Shown piece after piece: positions 36,938 to 47,971 of a stretch of 64,000 nucleotides of DNA (position 1 is its first letter; each line of letters opens with the position of its first letter). Both the position numbers and the translations under genes were made by a program. Below the pieces are notes generated by a model. That model ran no database searches, had not been told where the DNA came from, and was given only the letters and a program-made list of their open reading frames with translations. Origin of the DNA: Tritrichomonas musculus. Taxonomy: Eukaryota > Parabasalia > Tritrichomonadida > Tritrichomonadidae. The stretch lies in the NCBI GenBank assembly GCA_039105265.1, contig JAPFFF010000006.1:1550001-1614000 (forward strand), given 5' to 3'.

Positions 36938-38239
36938 ATGAAGAAAGCGAGGTCTCTTCTTTACCCAAAAGGCACATATCAGACTCCTCCTTTCTTCTTT
37001 CGTGGTGGTGATGAATTTAAAGAAAACGAACATCTTCAGAGTGAATACTCGGCTGCAAAAAATGATCTGAAACGTGCTAAAAAAGAGCTTCTTGAGGCAA
37101 GATCTGAGTATGAAAAAGTTAAATCAATTCTAGATGACAAAGAAGGCCGAGCTGTTGCACTAGCAGAGACATTAGGAGGTACAAATACAATAACTACAGA
37201 AAATGCTCAATATCGAAGGCAAATAGCAGACTTAGCTGTTGAAATCGATGAACTTCGTTATAAAATTTCAGAGGCACGCACACATGCATCAATAAGTACA
37301 ATCGCTGCTATTGATCGTGAAAGGTCCTCATATTTTTTAACGATCGAAAACCTTCAAGTAAAACTTCAAGAGCTCAAAAACAATACTCAAGAAAAGAAAC
37401 TACGCTTATATGAGATATTTGCTAGTCCAGAATGGCATGAAAGATCTCGAATCACTTGCGAATTTGAGATCACATATCGATTTCATGAATATTTACAAAA
37501 ATTTTGCAAAAGCTCATTTGAACAGCAAAACTTTGGCGATAGTAACACTCAAGCGCCATTGAAGCGCACATTTGATCAATCTTTCTTCACCACCTCATCA
37601 TTACTAGATAATTCATCAACGGCAACTTCAATGAAGTCAACAATGAATAAAGACAATTTTAATCTTCAACAACAACAGATTGCTTCACAACAGAACGCTC
37701 TTCAAGATCTTCAGCAACTCATCAATCAACGCATGCAACTTGATATACAATGTCAAGAAATAATGAGGGAGAGATATGCTACTCAGATACGAAGACGAGT
37801 TTCTATTGCTTCTTTATTAAATGACATAGAAAAACTAGATTATGCACTACAAGACCTAGGCGAAGAAGAAATTGGTGTTGATGATTTAAGAAGAGCTTTT
37901 TTACCAGATGGACCATTTACTCCTATAAAAATGAGAAAACATAGCTCAAGCTTATCAATGCCTCCTTCAGTATCATCAACATCACCTCCATCATCACGAA
38001 TGTCAACAAGACGCGCTTTTACTTCACCAACGCCAACAGCACGGAATAGTCGAATCAACAGTGGTGCAGCTTCATCAATTAACAGTTCACGAAAAGGAAA
38101 CAAAACAGATGGCGGAAATTCATATTTTTTTGGTATACAAACAATTAGTGGAAGTGCTAAAAAATCAAGAAAAAATCGAACCAATTACATTAAAACATCA
38201 TCAGATAATGAAAAAGAGCCAGATGCTCCCCCAATTTAG
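36938..38239 (+). CDS. Coiled-coil protein with Ser-rich tail
   Basis: Function not recognised. 433 residues from the ATG at 36938; the frame can be extended five codons to a GTG, which is not a credible eukaryotic start. Residues about 25-165 are coiled coil (KNDLKRAKKELLEARSEYEK, EKKLRLYEIF), residues 225-290 a second Gln-rich coil, and the last 100 residues are disordered and Ser/Thr/Arg-rich (SSLSMPPSVSSTSPPSSRMS). This layout suits a cytoskeletal or scaffold protein, but no family could be named. Confidence 0.8.
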   Translation: MKKARSLLYPKGTYQTPPFFFRGGDEFKENEHLQSEYSAAKNDLKRAKKELLEARSEYEKVKSILDDKEGRAVALAETLGGTNTITTENAQYRRQIADLAVEIDELRYKISEARTHASISTIAAIDRERSSYFLTIENLQVKLQELKNNTQEKKLRLYEIFASPEWHERSRITCEFEITYRFHEYLQKFCKSSFEQQNFGDSNTQAPLKRTFDQSFFTTSSLLDNSSTATSMKSTMNKDNFNLQQQQIASQQNALQDLQQLINQRMQLDIQCQEIMRERYATQIRRRVSIASLLNDIEKLDYALQDLGEEEIGVDDLRRAFLPDGPFTPIKMRKHSSSLSMPPSVSSTSPPSSRMSTRRAFTSPTPTARNSRINSGAASSINSSRKGNKTDGGNSYFFGIQTISGSAKKSRKNRTNYIKTSSDNEKEPDAPPI

Positions 38240-38466
38240 CGGTAACATATAATTTTTATTTGTTTTTAATTTTATTTACAAAAGTTTGTTTATAAATTCT
38301 AACTTGTATTTATTTGTTTACTTTTTTACATCATGCTTGCTACAATGTAACTTTTAATGCAAAATGATTTTGAATCATAATAATATAATTGTATAAAACA
38401 CATAATATTTTTATTTAATAACATTAATTAACATATATCTAAATTCATTAGACTTCCAAACACTTA

Positions 38467-40602
38467 TTATATTTTGATATTTTTGAAACTTTGATCAGAG
38501 TTGAAATAATCCCCATTTACTATATTGATGCGAATAACAACTAACATGTAGAGTACCATAAAAGGAACAGCATACATCAAAATATTTAATATTTTATATG
38601 TGATTTGCGCCATGAAAAAATCAAATGGTTCAATATAAGGATTATTACTATGGCCGAATATTATTTTCATGATATATTTCCAATTTTTGATCAAATATGG
38701 TATATTATGAATAAAAATCCTAGTTTTCATAAAGACAACTGCTATTTTTAGCATTGGCTTCATATTTTGTGCCTTATTCAAATAATTAAGTGACTCTTCT
38801 GGATTAATATTCATAAGAAGCATACCTGCTTTGAATGCAGAATAAGCATTGTTTTTTGCACCTCTTCTAAAGCATTCAATTGCTTTTTCAATGTCTTTTC
38901 CTTCTTGCAATAATAATTCTCCATTCTCATAATAAGCATCAGGCGAAGATTCAACAAGCCATTTCTTTCTAATATTTTCAATGCTTTCCTTTTGGTTATC
39001 TTCATTTTGTTCATTCTGTACAAGCTCATTATAATTTTTATATTTTCCAACAATTTTCTCTGTTTCAGAGGGGAACAATAAGTCGCCTTTCCTTTTATAT
39101 AGCTGGTAAACATTGAATGAGGCATTATTTGAACCCAAGTCTGCCAATCTCTTATAAAATTGTAATGAGAGTTGATAATTACCATCCACGGTTGCTTTTA
39201 ATGCTTTTTCAGCGTCAGCAAATAAAAATGAATTCTCAATCAACTCATTTAATAAAATAAACGCTTTTTCTGGGTTATTTTCGATTGTATGAAATATCAA
39301 GGCAAGGTTTAACATTGATGGCAGATACTTATTCGCTTTATAACATTGAAGAAAACAATGCTTAGCTAAATTGATATCTTTCATAAATGGCTTCCGGCCT
39401 TGAAATAGATTTACTCCGTATAAGTGAATTGCAGGAATGAAAGAAACATTTACTGCTGCCATCAACAAAGATTTCCCAACTTCAATTCCTATTTCATTTC
39501 CTCTTGTTAAGTAAAAGTAAGCAAGTTCAGTAAATGCTAAAGGATCACCAATATTAAACCCTTTTTCAATTAATTGTGCGGAAGATAATGTAAAATTGAT
39601 TTTTTCATTTTTGTTAACAATTTCATTTGGTCTATTCTTGAGTATACTCCTTTTCTTATCTTTTGTTGAATTTATATTACTATTTTCATTTTTAGAAATC
39701 TCGAAACCATACTTTTCCATCAGTCCAAGAATTGTATAATAAGGACCATATTGCTCATCAATGTTTTTCAAATCTTCCTTTGTTTTTGCCTTTAAAATTG
39801 CTATTCTCAGCTTTGCGTAATCTTCACTCGCAATTTCAATGGCTTTTGCATAATCTCTATTTCCAAGCGCTTTTATCAAAAGTTGCAACTTGGCATTATT
39901 ATTACCTTCATTCGATAATGCTTGAAGATATTCAACAACTCCTGTACTTGTTTGAGATATACTTGATGGTAACGAAAGACCTTCGAATTTTTTGATCTCG
40001 TGATCTGCACTAAAGAAGAAATCAAAGAAGGTTGAATTATTTATTGTTAGTGTTGCAATTGGAAGTAAAATTGAAATTGCTTTTTCAATGTTGTTATCTT
40101 CATAATACATCACTGCCATTCTTATAGCCGAAAACACACATTTATCCATTGATTCTTTTGTTAATTGAAATGCTTTTTGTTTATTTATCTTTAATCCACC
40201 AATACCATATCGATAATAATACGCCAAACTCGATTTGCATTCTGAATTTCCATATTTAGAACCTACCTCATAATATCTACATGCAGCTTTATCATCAATT
40301 TCTCTACCAAATAGTCCAAATTCGTTAATAATGCCTAAAATAAATGCCGCATGACCATTTTTGAGAACAAATAACTGTTCAAGCTTATCAATATTATAGC
40401 TAATGTTTTGATTTTGTTTGAGACTTAAAACGATATTTTTTAAATTTTTCCCATGAGTTGATTTTTCGTCGATATGATTCATATCAAAATAATTTTGTAT
40501 GAAATTGCGTTTATAGTGACTAGTAATGATTGGATAAAAAGGGAAATCAATTATTTTATTATCAAATGATTTTGCGAAAAAGATTAATCCAAATAGGATC
40601 AT
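38467..40602 (-). CDS. SEL1L/Hrd3-like Sel1-repeat membrane protein
   Basis: A 711-residue protein. It begins with a hydrophobic stretch (MILFGLIFFAKSFDN) that could be a signal peptide. Sel1/TPR-like repeats run through most of it (AAFILGIINEFGLFG, ACRYYEVGSKYGNSECKSSLAYYYRYGIGG, AIECFRRGAKNNAYSAFKAGMLL). The C-terminus has a membrane helix (ILMYAVPFMVLYMLVVIRIN) followed by a 20-residue tail. This signal-repeats-TM plan is that of SEL1L/Hrd3, the luminal adaptor of the Hrd1 ubiquitin ligase in ER-associated degradation. The family call is firm for Sel1 repeats and moderate for Hrd3. A TCATTT initiator-like motif is next to the ATG. Confidence 0.8.
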   Translation of the reverse strand: MILFGLIFFAKSFDNKIIDFPFYPIITSHYKRNFIQNYFDMNHIDEKSTHGKNLKNIVLSLKQNQNISYNIDKLEQLFVLKNGHAAFILGIINEFGLFGREIDDKAACRYYEVGSKYGNSECKSSLAYYYRYGIGGLKINKQKAFQLTKESMDKCVFSAIRMAVMYYEDNNIEKAISILLPIATLTINNSTFFDFFFSADHEIKKFEGLSLPSSISQTSTGVVEYLQALSNEGNNNAKLQLLIKALGNRDYAKAIEIASEDYAKLRIAILKAKTKEDLKNIDEQYGPYYTILGLMEKYGFEISKNENSNINSTKDKKRSILKNRPNEIVNKNEKINFTLSSAQLIEKGFNIGDPLAFTELAYFYLTRGNEIGIEVGKSLLMAAVNVSFIPAIHLYGVNLFQGRKPFMKDINLAKHCFLQCYKANKYLPSMLNLALIFHTIENNPEKAFILLNELIENSFLFADAEKALKATVDGNYQLSLQFYKRLADLGSNNASFNVYQLYKRKGDLLFPSETEKIVGKYKNYNELVQNEQNEDNQKESIENIRKKWLVESSPDAYYENGELLLQEGKDIEKAIECFRRGAKNNAYSAFKAGMLLMNINPEESLNYLNKAQNMKPMLKIAVVFMKTRIFIHNIPYLIKNWKYIMKIIFGHSNNPYIEPFDFFMAQITYKILNILMYAVPFMVLYMLVVIRINIVNGDYFNSDQSFKNIKI

Positions 40603-40605
40603 TTG

Positions 40606-40611
40606 AAATGA
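40606..40611 (-). promoter_or_regulatory. Initiator-like TCATTT before the SEL1L-like gene
   Basis: TCATTT fits TCAYTW and lies 3 bases upstream of the ATG, giving a very short leader, as is common in trichomonads. Confidence 0.4.
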
Positions 40612-41766
40612 TGTGATGAAAAATTTTATATTTGAATATTTGTTTATTTATTCGGGCAAATAATTTCTTAATTTTTGACCGATAAAAGTTAATTGACCAA
40701 AAGACCACTTGAATTTTCCTAATTTTTTAAATACTTTCCACTTTTTCATAACGATTATCTGTAAAATTTAAGTCAAGATTTTATGGTTATTTATCAAAAA
40801 GGAATTTTAAAAACTAAAACTTAAAACTAATATTAAGATATTTAAAACATTTTAATTATAAAATCCTTTTATTTAATTAGTTTTTTTTTTTTGAAAAAAG
40901 ATATGAAATGTTTTGATAGCAATGGATTAATCAATATATATATTTACATTTTATATTAAGTAAGATATACCTATATGTAACCACATATTCCTTACATTTT
41001 CAAAAGAAATAAAAATTGGAACAAAACAGTTAAACATCAATTTGAGATAATATTATTTTCACTTTTTGAAAGATCATTTTTTTGTATATCTAGCTTTCTA
41101 TAAAATTTAAGATAAATTTAAAGAAATTTATTATATTACAATAATAATTATATTATTTATATTATTTATATTTATTATTATTTACAAAATTTAAAGGTAT
41201 TTTGAATATATTTATATTTTATATTTTTATACGATTTTTTATTAAAAATTGATAAAATGCTTTCATTTTATCCATACCATTTCAATAGATCGATATCACA
41301 AAATTTAATTTGTGTTATTTTTCAACAATTTAATTATTTTTTAAATATTTAATAATAAATTATATAAAAATTATTATTGTACATTATAAATTTTGTTAAA
41401 TTTTATTAGTTTTACTTTTTTGATTTGGAGATATTTGTAAAATAGTGAAAATTAAAAATTTCTGATAAAAATATTTCTGATCATATTTGGTTTTCTTTTT
41501 TGTAAAAAACGATCAAACTATGGCCAATTTATGCTAAATTGACCTGCTCTGTATCTATTGAAATGCTCTGGATCTATTGAAAGCACTTTAAAGGTCTCAA
41601 TTTCATATCAAACTTTTTAATAAAATGCATTTTTATTGTATTATTTATTTATCAAAGATATTTGATTTATCTTTTTTAAGGTTTATAAATATACTTTAAA
41701 TATATATATAATGAAAATAATAATTTTAACAAGAAATATTTTGAAATAAATTTATTTTTTTTAAAT
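40612..41766. other. Long AT-rich divergent spacer
   Basis: No gene or clear repeat in about 1150 bp, one of the most AT-rich stretches of the window (many TTATTTATATTATTT-like runs). It separates the divergent SEL1L-like and BspA-like genes. Confidence 0.6.
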
Positions 41767-44700
41767 ATGAATATTTTCAACTTTAATTTCAAAGTTTGTA
41801 AAACTTTTCAATATTTCAGAAAGTTCATTGAGTTAGTGAAATATTTTTTTATGAACATAAGTTTTACAAGATTGTATGGTATCAATTTAGAATTAGGCAA
41901 AGCAAATTTTACAGCAAAAGTTGTTAAATCCCCAACTGCACGAGGAAATGTTGTAATTCCTAGATCAATTTGCTATGGCTCCAACGAATATATTATTACA
42001 ACCATTGATTCAGATTCATTTAGTGATAATAGCCGTGTTTTATCTATTGGTTTTGCAGAAGATTCCGAACTTACCACAATATGTGCAAATGCATTTTCGA
42101 ATTCTTCCATTGAAACTCTTTCATTTCCACCAAATCTCAAAGAACTCGAAGAAGGCTGGTGTTCATTCTCAACGAAATTAAAAATGATTACAGTATCGCC
42201 AAATAATCCTTTTTACATATCATTAAATTCGCAAATAATTGTTGGCAAAAATGATCCAAACGATGAAATTTATGAGAATCTTATTTTTGTATCGCGAAAT
42301 TGCAGAGAAATTACGATTCCATCCTTTATCAAGCGAATAAATCCACATTCATTTCAATGCTGTGAAAAACTTGTTTCAATTTCTTTTGAAAAAAATTCAG
42401 AACTTTTGTCAATTGGCAGATATTCATTTACAGCATCTACATCACTCAAACAAATAAGGATTCCTTCAAAAGTTTTAGAAATTTGTGACTTTTCTTTTTT
42501 TCAATGCAAGCTGCTTGAAAAAGTGGAATTTTCTGAAGATTCTGAACTTCAATCAATTGGGAAATATTCATTTTCAGAGACATCAATTCGATCATTCACA
42601 ATTCCGCCGAAATTAAAAGTTTTAGATGACTTCTGGTCAATTCGAGCGATGAATTTAGAAGAGGTGAAAATTTCACCTAAAAACGAAACTTTTTCATACA
42701 TGAAAAATTCAAATGAAAAAGTTATAATATGCAAATTAGATCAAAAAAGTGACATTTTAATTTATGCCCATCATCTTATTGAAAAAGTTGTCATTCCTTC
42801 AACTATAAAAAGAATTTCTCCTTTTGCTTTCTTTCGTTGCGATCATCTTCAATCGGTTGAAATTGAAAGCGACACAAATCTTCATCAAATCAGCAAATAT
42901 GCATTCTCTAACTCATCAATTAGAAGTCTTTCCATTCCTTCAAGCATTGAAGATTTCGAAGCGGGTTGGTGTTTTGACACACCACAATTAAATAACGTTT
43001 TAATTTCACCTGTAAACCGCCACTTTTCAATGATTGACAAAAAAATAATGGTCAAAAATATTGACCTAAAAAGTGACACTTATTCAATCCTTTGTTTTGT
43101 ATGTCGCAACATTGAAAAGGTCATCGTCCCATCATTCATCACCACCGTGAATCCGTACGCATTTGCAGATTGTAAGAAACTGAAAACCGTCGTTTTCACT
43201 GGCGATTCAAAACTCGTTTCAATTGAAATGAGCGCTTTTTCTGAGTCAGGAATTGAAAGCATAACGATTCCGAAGCATGTCAAAAAAATAGGCGAATTCG
43301 CTTTCAATGGCTGTTCGAATTTAAAAACGGTTAATTTCTCTCAAAATTCTGAACTTGAAATAATAGAAAAAGAATCGTTTTCTAACTCTTTTATTGAGTA
43401 TGTTTCGATACCATCCAGTGTTAAGAAAATCAATGAAGGCGCTTTTTCTTTATGCACAAATTTGAAAGAAATTGAATTCGAAGAAAATTCTAAAATTGAA
43501 TTAATTGACAAAAAAACGTTTTTTATGGTCTCAATTAATTCAATTGATATACCTTCAACTGTTAAAGAGATCGATGAGTGTGCTTTCTTTTATTGCAATT
43601 TACTTAATAATGTTATTTTTCAAGGAAATTCTCAACTTGAAATTATTGGAAAAAGTGCCTTTTCTCATTCTGCTTTAAAAACGGTTTTTATTCCATCACA
43701 TGTCAAATATATTAAAGAACAAGCTTTCTTCACTTGTTTACAACTAGAAACTATAGAATTCGAAGAAAATTCTGAATTAATTTCTATCGATAAAGAAGCT
43801 TTCTTAAAGACTTCAATTCATCGAATTTTGATTCCGAGAAATGTTAAAATTATTGGTGAAAGTTCTTTTTCCGAAAGTTTACTAGATACAATAGAATTCG
43901 AAGAAGATTCCGAGTTGGAAGTTATAGGCCAAGACGCCTTTTCAACCACTGGAATTGACTATATACATATTCCGAATCACGTTAAACAAATCGAAGAAAG
44001 CTCATTTCATTACTGCTGTAAACTTCATACAATTGAACTAGATGAAGAAAACTCAGAACTTAAAGCAATTTGCGGTTTCGCTTTTAGTGATTCTACATTA
44101 GAGAGTATTACAATTCCAGCTAACTGCGAAGAATTAAAAGATAATTGGTGCTGTGGAACAACCGAATTAATGGATGTAATAATTTCACCTAATAATAAAT
44201 TTTTTACTCTTATGAATGAAAATACAATTGTTGGAAAATCATGTTTAAATAACGGATTTTATGATATTCTCTATTTTGCATATAGAACGATAAAAGAAAT
44301 AGTAATTCCAAGGTCAATTAGAATCATATCTTCATTTGCTTTCTCTGGCTGCCAAACACTTCAAAAAATTGAATTTGAAGAAGGATCTGAATTGGTTTTG
44401 ATAGACAAATATGCTTTCTCTGATTCAGCTATTAATGAAATATCACTTCCATTACATATTAGACAAATTAATGAAAGCGCTTTTTCTGATTGCAACCAAT
44501 TATCGACAATCAATATATTAGAAGATGCAGAACTTGAAACAATCGATAAATACGCTTTCTCTGAAACAAGTTTGAATAGTCTTAATTTTTCATCCCATTT
44601 GAGAGAACTTAAAGATGAATGGTGTGGTGAAGTATCAGGTTTGAACAACATTAACATTTCACCAAATAATCCATATTTTTCTTATCTTGGCGGTCAAAAT

Positions 44701-45291
44701 AAAATAATTGTTGGAAAATCTGATTTAAATAGTGAAATATATGAGACAATTGTATTTGCTTGCCGAGATATCACCCAAGCATTTATACCATATTTTGTTA
44801 AGTGCATTGGCGTTAGTTCTTTCTATAGATGTAAAAGCATTGAAAAAGTTGAATTTTCAGAAAATTCTGAGATAAATATAATTGGTAAAAGTTCTTTTTC
44901 CGAATCAAGCATTAAAAGTATATTGATACCAGCATCTGTTACTCGAATATGCGAACGCGCGTTTTTCGATTGCCCTGAGCTTAAAAAAATTGAATTTCAC
45001 GATAATTCAAATTTAAGTATTATTGAAAAAGATGCTTTTAGTCATTCTCCAATAGAACGTATTATTATTCCAGCTCAAGTCAATTACATTAAAGAGGGTA
45101 CGTTTTTAGAGTGCTCTAACTTAAAGACTATCGAATTTCTTAGTGATTTTGTTTCAATTGAAGCATTCACTTTTTTAGACGATCAATCTCTATTTCTAAT
45201 TTCTTTTCCAAATGCTTTAAAATTATCAATAGATATTGAACAATTTAACAATTTATCTATCTTCATAAAGCCTGATGCAATCTTAATATAA
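41767..45291 (+). CDS. BspA-like leucine-rich repeat protein
   Basis: An 1174-residue protein built almost entirely of LRR_5 (BspA/TpLRR) repeats, each with the pattern IxxxAFxxCxxLxxIxF and IPxxVxxI. At a larger scale five modules recur, each marked by a Trp (EGWCSFSTKL, DFWSIRAMNL, AGWCFDTPQL, DNWCCGTTEL, DEWCGEVSGL) followed by an SPNNxxF segment and an IVGK-YE-FACR block. BspA-like proteins form the largest trichomonad family and some are surface adhesins. This one has no clear signal peptide and no C-terminal membrane helix. An alternative start is Met29 (41851). Intact frame; likely intracellular or peripherally attached. Confidence 0.9.
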   Translation: MNIFNFNFKVCKTFQYFRKFIELVKYFFMNISFTRLYGINLELGKANFTAKVVKSPTARGNVVIPRSICYGSNEYIITTIDSDSFSDNSRVLSIGFAEDSELTTICANAFSNSSIETLSFPPNLKELEEGWCSFSTKLKMITVSPNNPFYISLNSQIIVGKNDPNDEIYENLIFVSRNCREITIPSFIKRINPHSFQCCEKLVSISFEKNSELLSIGRYSFTASTSLKQIRIPSKVLEICDFSFFQCKLLEKVEFSEDSELQSIGKYSFSETSIRSFTIPPKLKVLDDFWSIRAMNLEEVKISPKNETFSYMKNSNEKVIICKLDQKSDILIYAHHLIEKVVIPSTIKRISPFAFFRCDHLQSVEIESDTNLHQISKYAFSNSSIRSLSIPSSIEDFEAGWCFDTPQLNNVLISPVNRHFSMIDKKIMVKNIDLKSDTYSILCFVCRNIEKVIVPSFITTVNPYAFADCKKLKTVVFTGDSKLVSIEMSAFSESGIESITIPKHVKKIGEFAFNGCSNLKTVNFSQNSELEIIEKESFSNSFIEYVSIPSSVKKINEGAFSLCTNLKEIEFEENSKIELIDKKTFFMVSINSIDIPSTVKEIDECAFFYCNLLNNVIFQGNSQLEIIGKSAFSHSALKTVFIPSHVKYIKEQAFFTCLQLETIEFEENSELISIDKEAFLKTSIHRILIPRNVKIIGESSFSESLLDTIEFEEDSELEVIGQDAFSTTGIDYIHIPNHVKQIEESSFHYCCKLHTIELDEENSELKAICGFAFSDSTLESITIPANCEELKDNWCCGTTELMDVIISPNNKFFTLMNENTIVGKSCLNNGFYDILYFAYRTIKEIVIPRSIRIISSFAFSGCQTLQKIEFEEGSELVLIDKYAFSDSAINEISLPLHIRQINESAFSDCNQLSTINILEDAELETIDKYAFSETSLNSLNFSSHLRELKDEWCGEVSGLNNINISPNNPYFSYLGGQNKIIVGKSDLNSEIYETIVFACRDITQAFIPYFVKCIGVSSFYRCKSIEKVEFSENSEINIIGKSSFSESSIKSILIPASVTRICERAFFDCPELKKIEFHDNSNLSIIEKDAFSHSPIERIIIPAQVNYIKEGTFLECSNLKTIEFLSDFVSIEAFTFLDDQSLFLISFPNALKLSIDIEQFNNLSIFIKPDAILI

Positions 45292-45346
45292 TTCAGTAGA
45301 TTTAGATTTGTGTATATTACGTATTATTATATAGAAGTTAATAATA

Positions 45347-45443
45347 AAGTGCGTCCACAATTAATAAAGTATTTTTTGAATAAACTCATAGAAATATTGA
45401 ATGAGTTTTCACAATTTTAACTTTCCTAATAGTGGACACACTT
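45347..45443. mobile_element. 97-bp MITE-like element with TA flanks
   Basis: AAGTGCGTCCACAATTA at the left and TAATAGTGGACACACTT at the right are inverted with two mismatches, and each end is flanked by TA (45345-45346, 45444-45445). The size and TA duplication suggest a tiny Tc1/mariner derivative. The short ends make this less certain than the other MITEs. Confidence 0.5.
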
Positions 45444-46045
45444 TATGATAATAAAAATAAAAATATTTATATCCTTTTCATTTGATGTTAACTTAAATTT
45501 ATGGGCGTCCTTCCAAAAAATTTTGTAAACTTGACAATATTGAATAAACTCATAGAATACATCTTTCAATACTTCCAAATTATGAAAAAGTTTAGGTCAA
45601 AAAAGATGATATTTGTCCTAAACGATCAAAAAACAATTATTTTTTTAGATAAAATTTTACAAATGTAATAAATATGATAATAATAAATATATTTTATTTA
45701 AAAAAAGATAATAAAATTAAACTTTGAATTTTGATTTATTTAATGCACTAGAAAACAAGATATTACTATAAAAAAATGATGACTTTTGAATTCAAATGCT
45801 GATCGTAATAGGCAAATTTTTAACCTTGAATAATTTTGTTACAACTTTTCTATAAAAATCATTTGATTAATCATTTTTATCATAAAAAATAGCATATATT
45901 TGCTTTTTGGTTGGTATAAATTGGTATTTATTGCCTAATAAAGTTGGACTTAGCCATTGTAAATTATACTAGATATGTAATTTTTTCGATGATTTGATGA
46001 AATAAAGCTCCAAAACATAAAATATCCCATTGAATATTGATAATC
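45444..46045. other. AT-rich spacer with a diverged TGAATAAACTCATAGAA repeat
   Basis: No gene. TGAATAAACTCATAGAA occurs at about 45376 and 45542 and again as TGAATTAACTCATAGAA at about 47403, with loosely similar flanks, so a degenerate interspersed repeat is present. Confidence 0.5.
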
Positions 46046-46977
46046 ATTACAGCTCGGAATTACTACTGCAGGCCCATTCAATTTTTTGTCTTCTTATGAC
46101 TGCGATTTGGGATTTTGCTTAAAATTGTCAAATTAAAAATTTTTGATGATAAAAATTTTGAAAAATTTTGCTTTCTTTTAAGTTTTGAGAAAATATAACA
46201 AATAATTTAAAATGCTAACAAAAGCATTCAAAATTAATAAAATATAATAAATAAAGTATTCAAAATAATTAAAATAATATAAATAAAATATTCAAAAAAT
46301 AAAATTCTAAATAGAAAATTTCAGATTACAATTCAAAATTAATTAATTTTTTCTGTATAATTATTTTTCGATTCTATTTAATTCTTAGAAACTTAATATA
46401 CAAATTTTCAATTTGCTTTAAATCAGTAAAAAAGTATGAATTAATTTAATGATAATGTGAACATTTAAAAAATATTAGAAAGTCATAAATAAAAAAATTT
46501 AATATTATATTGAATATTATATTCACCATAATATTAATCAATAACCTCTTTTAAGGCAAAAAATAGGTCAATAATAATTGAATTCTTATTACTGTAAACC
46601 GCTAACTGCAGTAATAAGGGCGGTTTTTTCACCTATTTATGGTAAAATTGAATTGAATACCTTATTACTGTAAACCGCTAACCGCAGTAATATGAACTTT
46701 TTGGCCTTTTTAAAGTCAAATATATTTGACCTTCAGATCGTTTATATTTGTATAAAAATGAAACTTTTTGAGAATAGTAAAATTATAAATGAATAAATCC
46801 AAGTTTTTTTTATCATAATTAAGAGAATGATACGATTTTCAACTAAAGAACACAATTGAAAAAAATATTAAAAATTTAAATTTTTAAATTTTTAAAAATT
46901 TTTGAAAATTTTCAAATTGCTCTATTATTTGCTTATTACTGTAAAATAACGCAACAGTAATAATTCCGAGCTGTAAT
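46046..46977. mobile_element. 932-bp MITE-like element with three internal hairpins
   Basis: ATTACAGCTCGGAATTACTA at the left end is inverted at the right end as TAATTCCGAGCTGTAAT, about 24 bp of terminal inverted repeat with few mismatches. A possible 4-bp duplication AATC lies outside each end. Inside are three hairpins of one design, TTATTACTG-loop-CAGTAATAA, at 46586-46617, 46662-46692 and 46933-46963; the first two share the loop TAAACCGCTAAC. No coding capacity. Superfamily unknown. Confidence 0.6.
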
Positions 46978-47971
46978 AATCATCATTAGAAATTTATGTT
47001 TCTAAAAAATTAAATTAAATCAATAAATATTATTTCTGTAACGAAAAATTTAGCGCACCAAATTCAATAAAATTTATCCATCAGAAAATACATATATAAT
47101 AACGATGATTTCATCAATATTTCAAAAATTTGTTATGAAATTGGAGAGAAAAGACGGATTTGAAATTGAGAGAAAAATCTCGGAAAAAAATGCATTTTAC
47201 GATCTACCAAAAAAATTTATTATTCGGGTAACGTATTTTGCCCGAAACGAGATTCGAGCACTTCATCGGGAGGAGACCGTTTTTTTGCCCGAGATTGCCC
47301 GGGCTGCCCTTTTGGTATCCCTGGAGTCTACCGTTCTAATTTCACAAAAAATTATTTTGAATTTAAGTTTCTCCTTCCCTAAAAAAATGTAAATTATTCA
47401 ATATTGAATTAACTCATAGAATATATAATTCAATAGAGCATTTTTCGGAAAAAGTTTTGGTGAAAAATAAAAATATTTGGCCTCAACGATTAAATCTAAT
47501 TTTATTCAAAATTTTATTGATTTTTTTAATTTTGTGATTTCTATCAGTAGAAAAATAAAAACAATAATATTCCATGAAAATGTTTTTATACAATTTTTAA
47601 AAATATATATTTTTATAAATTTTATATTTTAATTCATTTTTACAGATGATATTTATGTATATTTTATTTGTGAAATCTCATTGAATTTAATCTTTTAAAT
47701 TTGAAAGGAGAACCTTAAAAGTAAAAATAATGCATAAAAATATTTTTTTTTAATATATCATCAATCTAAAAAAAATAAACATTTTATTTTCTCCAAAATA
47801 TAATTTTTTCTTCAACTTTTTTTACTCCTAAAAAGATTAAAATATTTGAGAAATCTCATTGAATTCTTATCATTGAATTGGACTTACACCCTTAAATCTT
47901 AAAAAATAAAAAAAGATTTACTTCGACACAACAATTTATAAAAAAACAAACAAAATACATATTTCTATGAT
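46978..47971. other. Spacer with a small GC-richer frame
   Basis: A 95-codon frame at 47105-47392 contains a GC-richer island (CGGGTAACG, GCCCGAAACG, GCCCGAGATTGCCCGGGC). It has no recognisable domain, and I do not call it a gene. The rest is AT-rich with nothing seen. Confidence 0.5.

Noticed and set aside
47105-47392. 95-codon frame with a GC-richer island
   Set aside because: No recognisable domain, odd composition and no promoter motif. More likely decayed repeat sequence than a gene.
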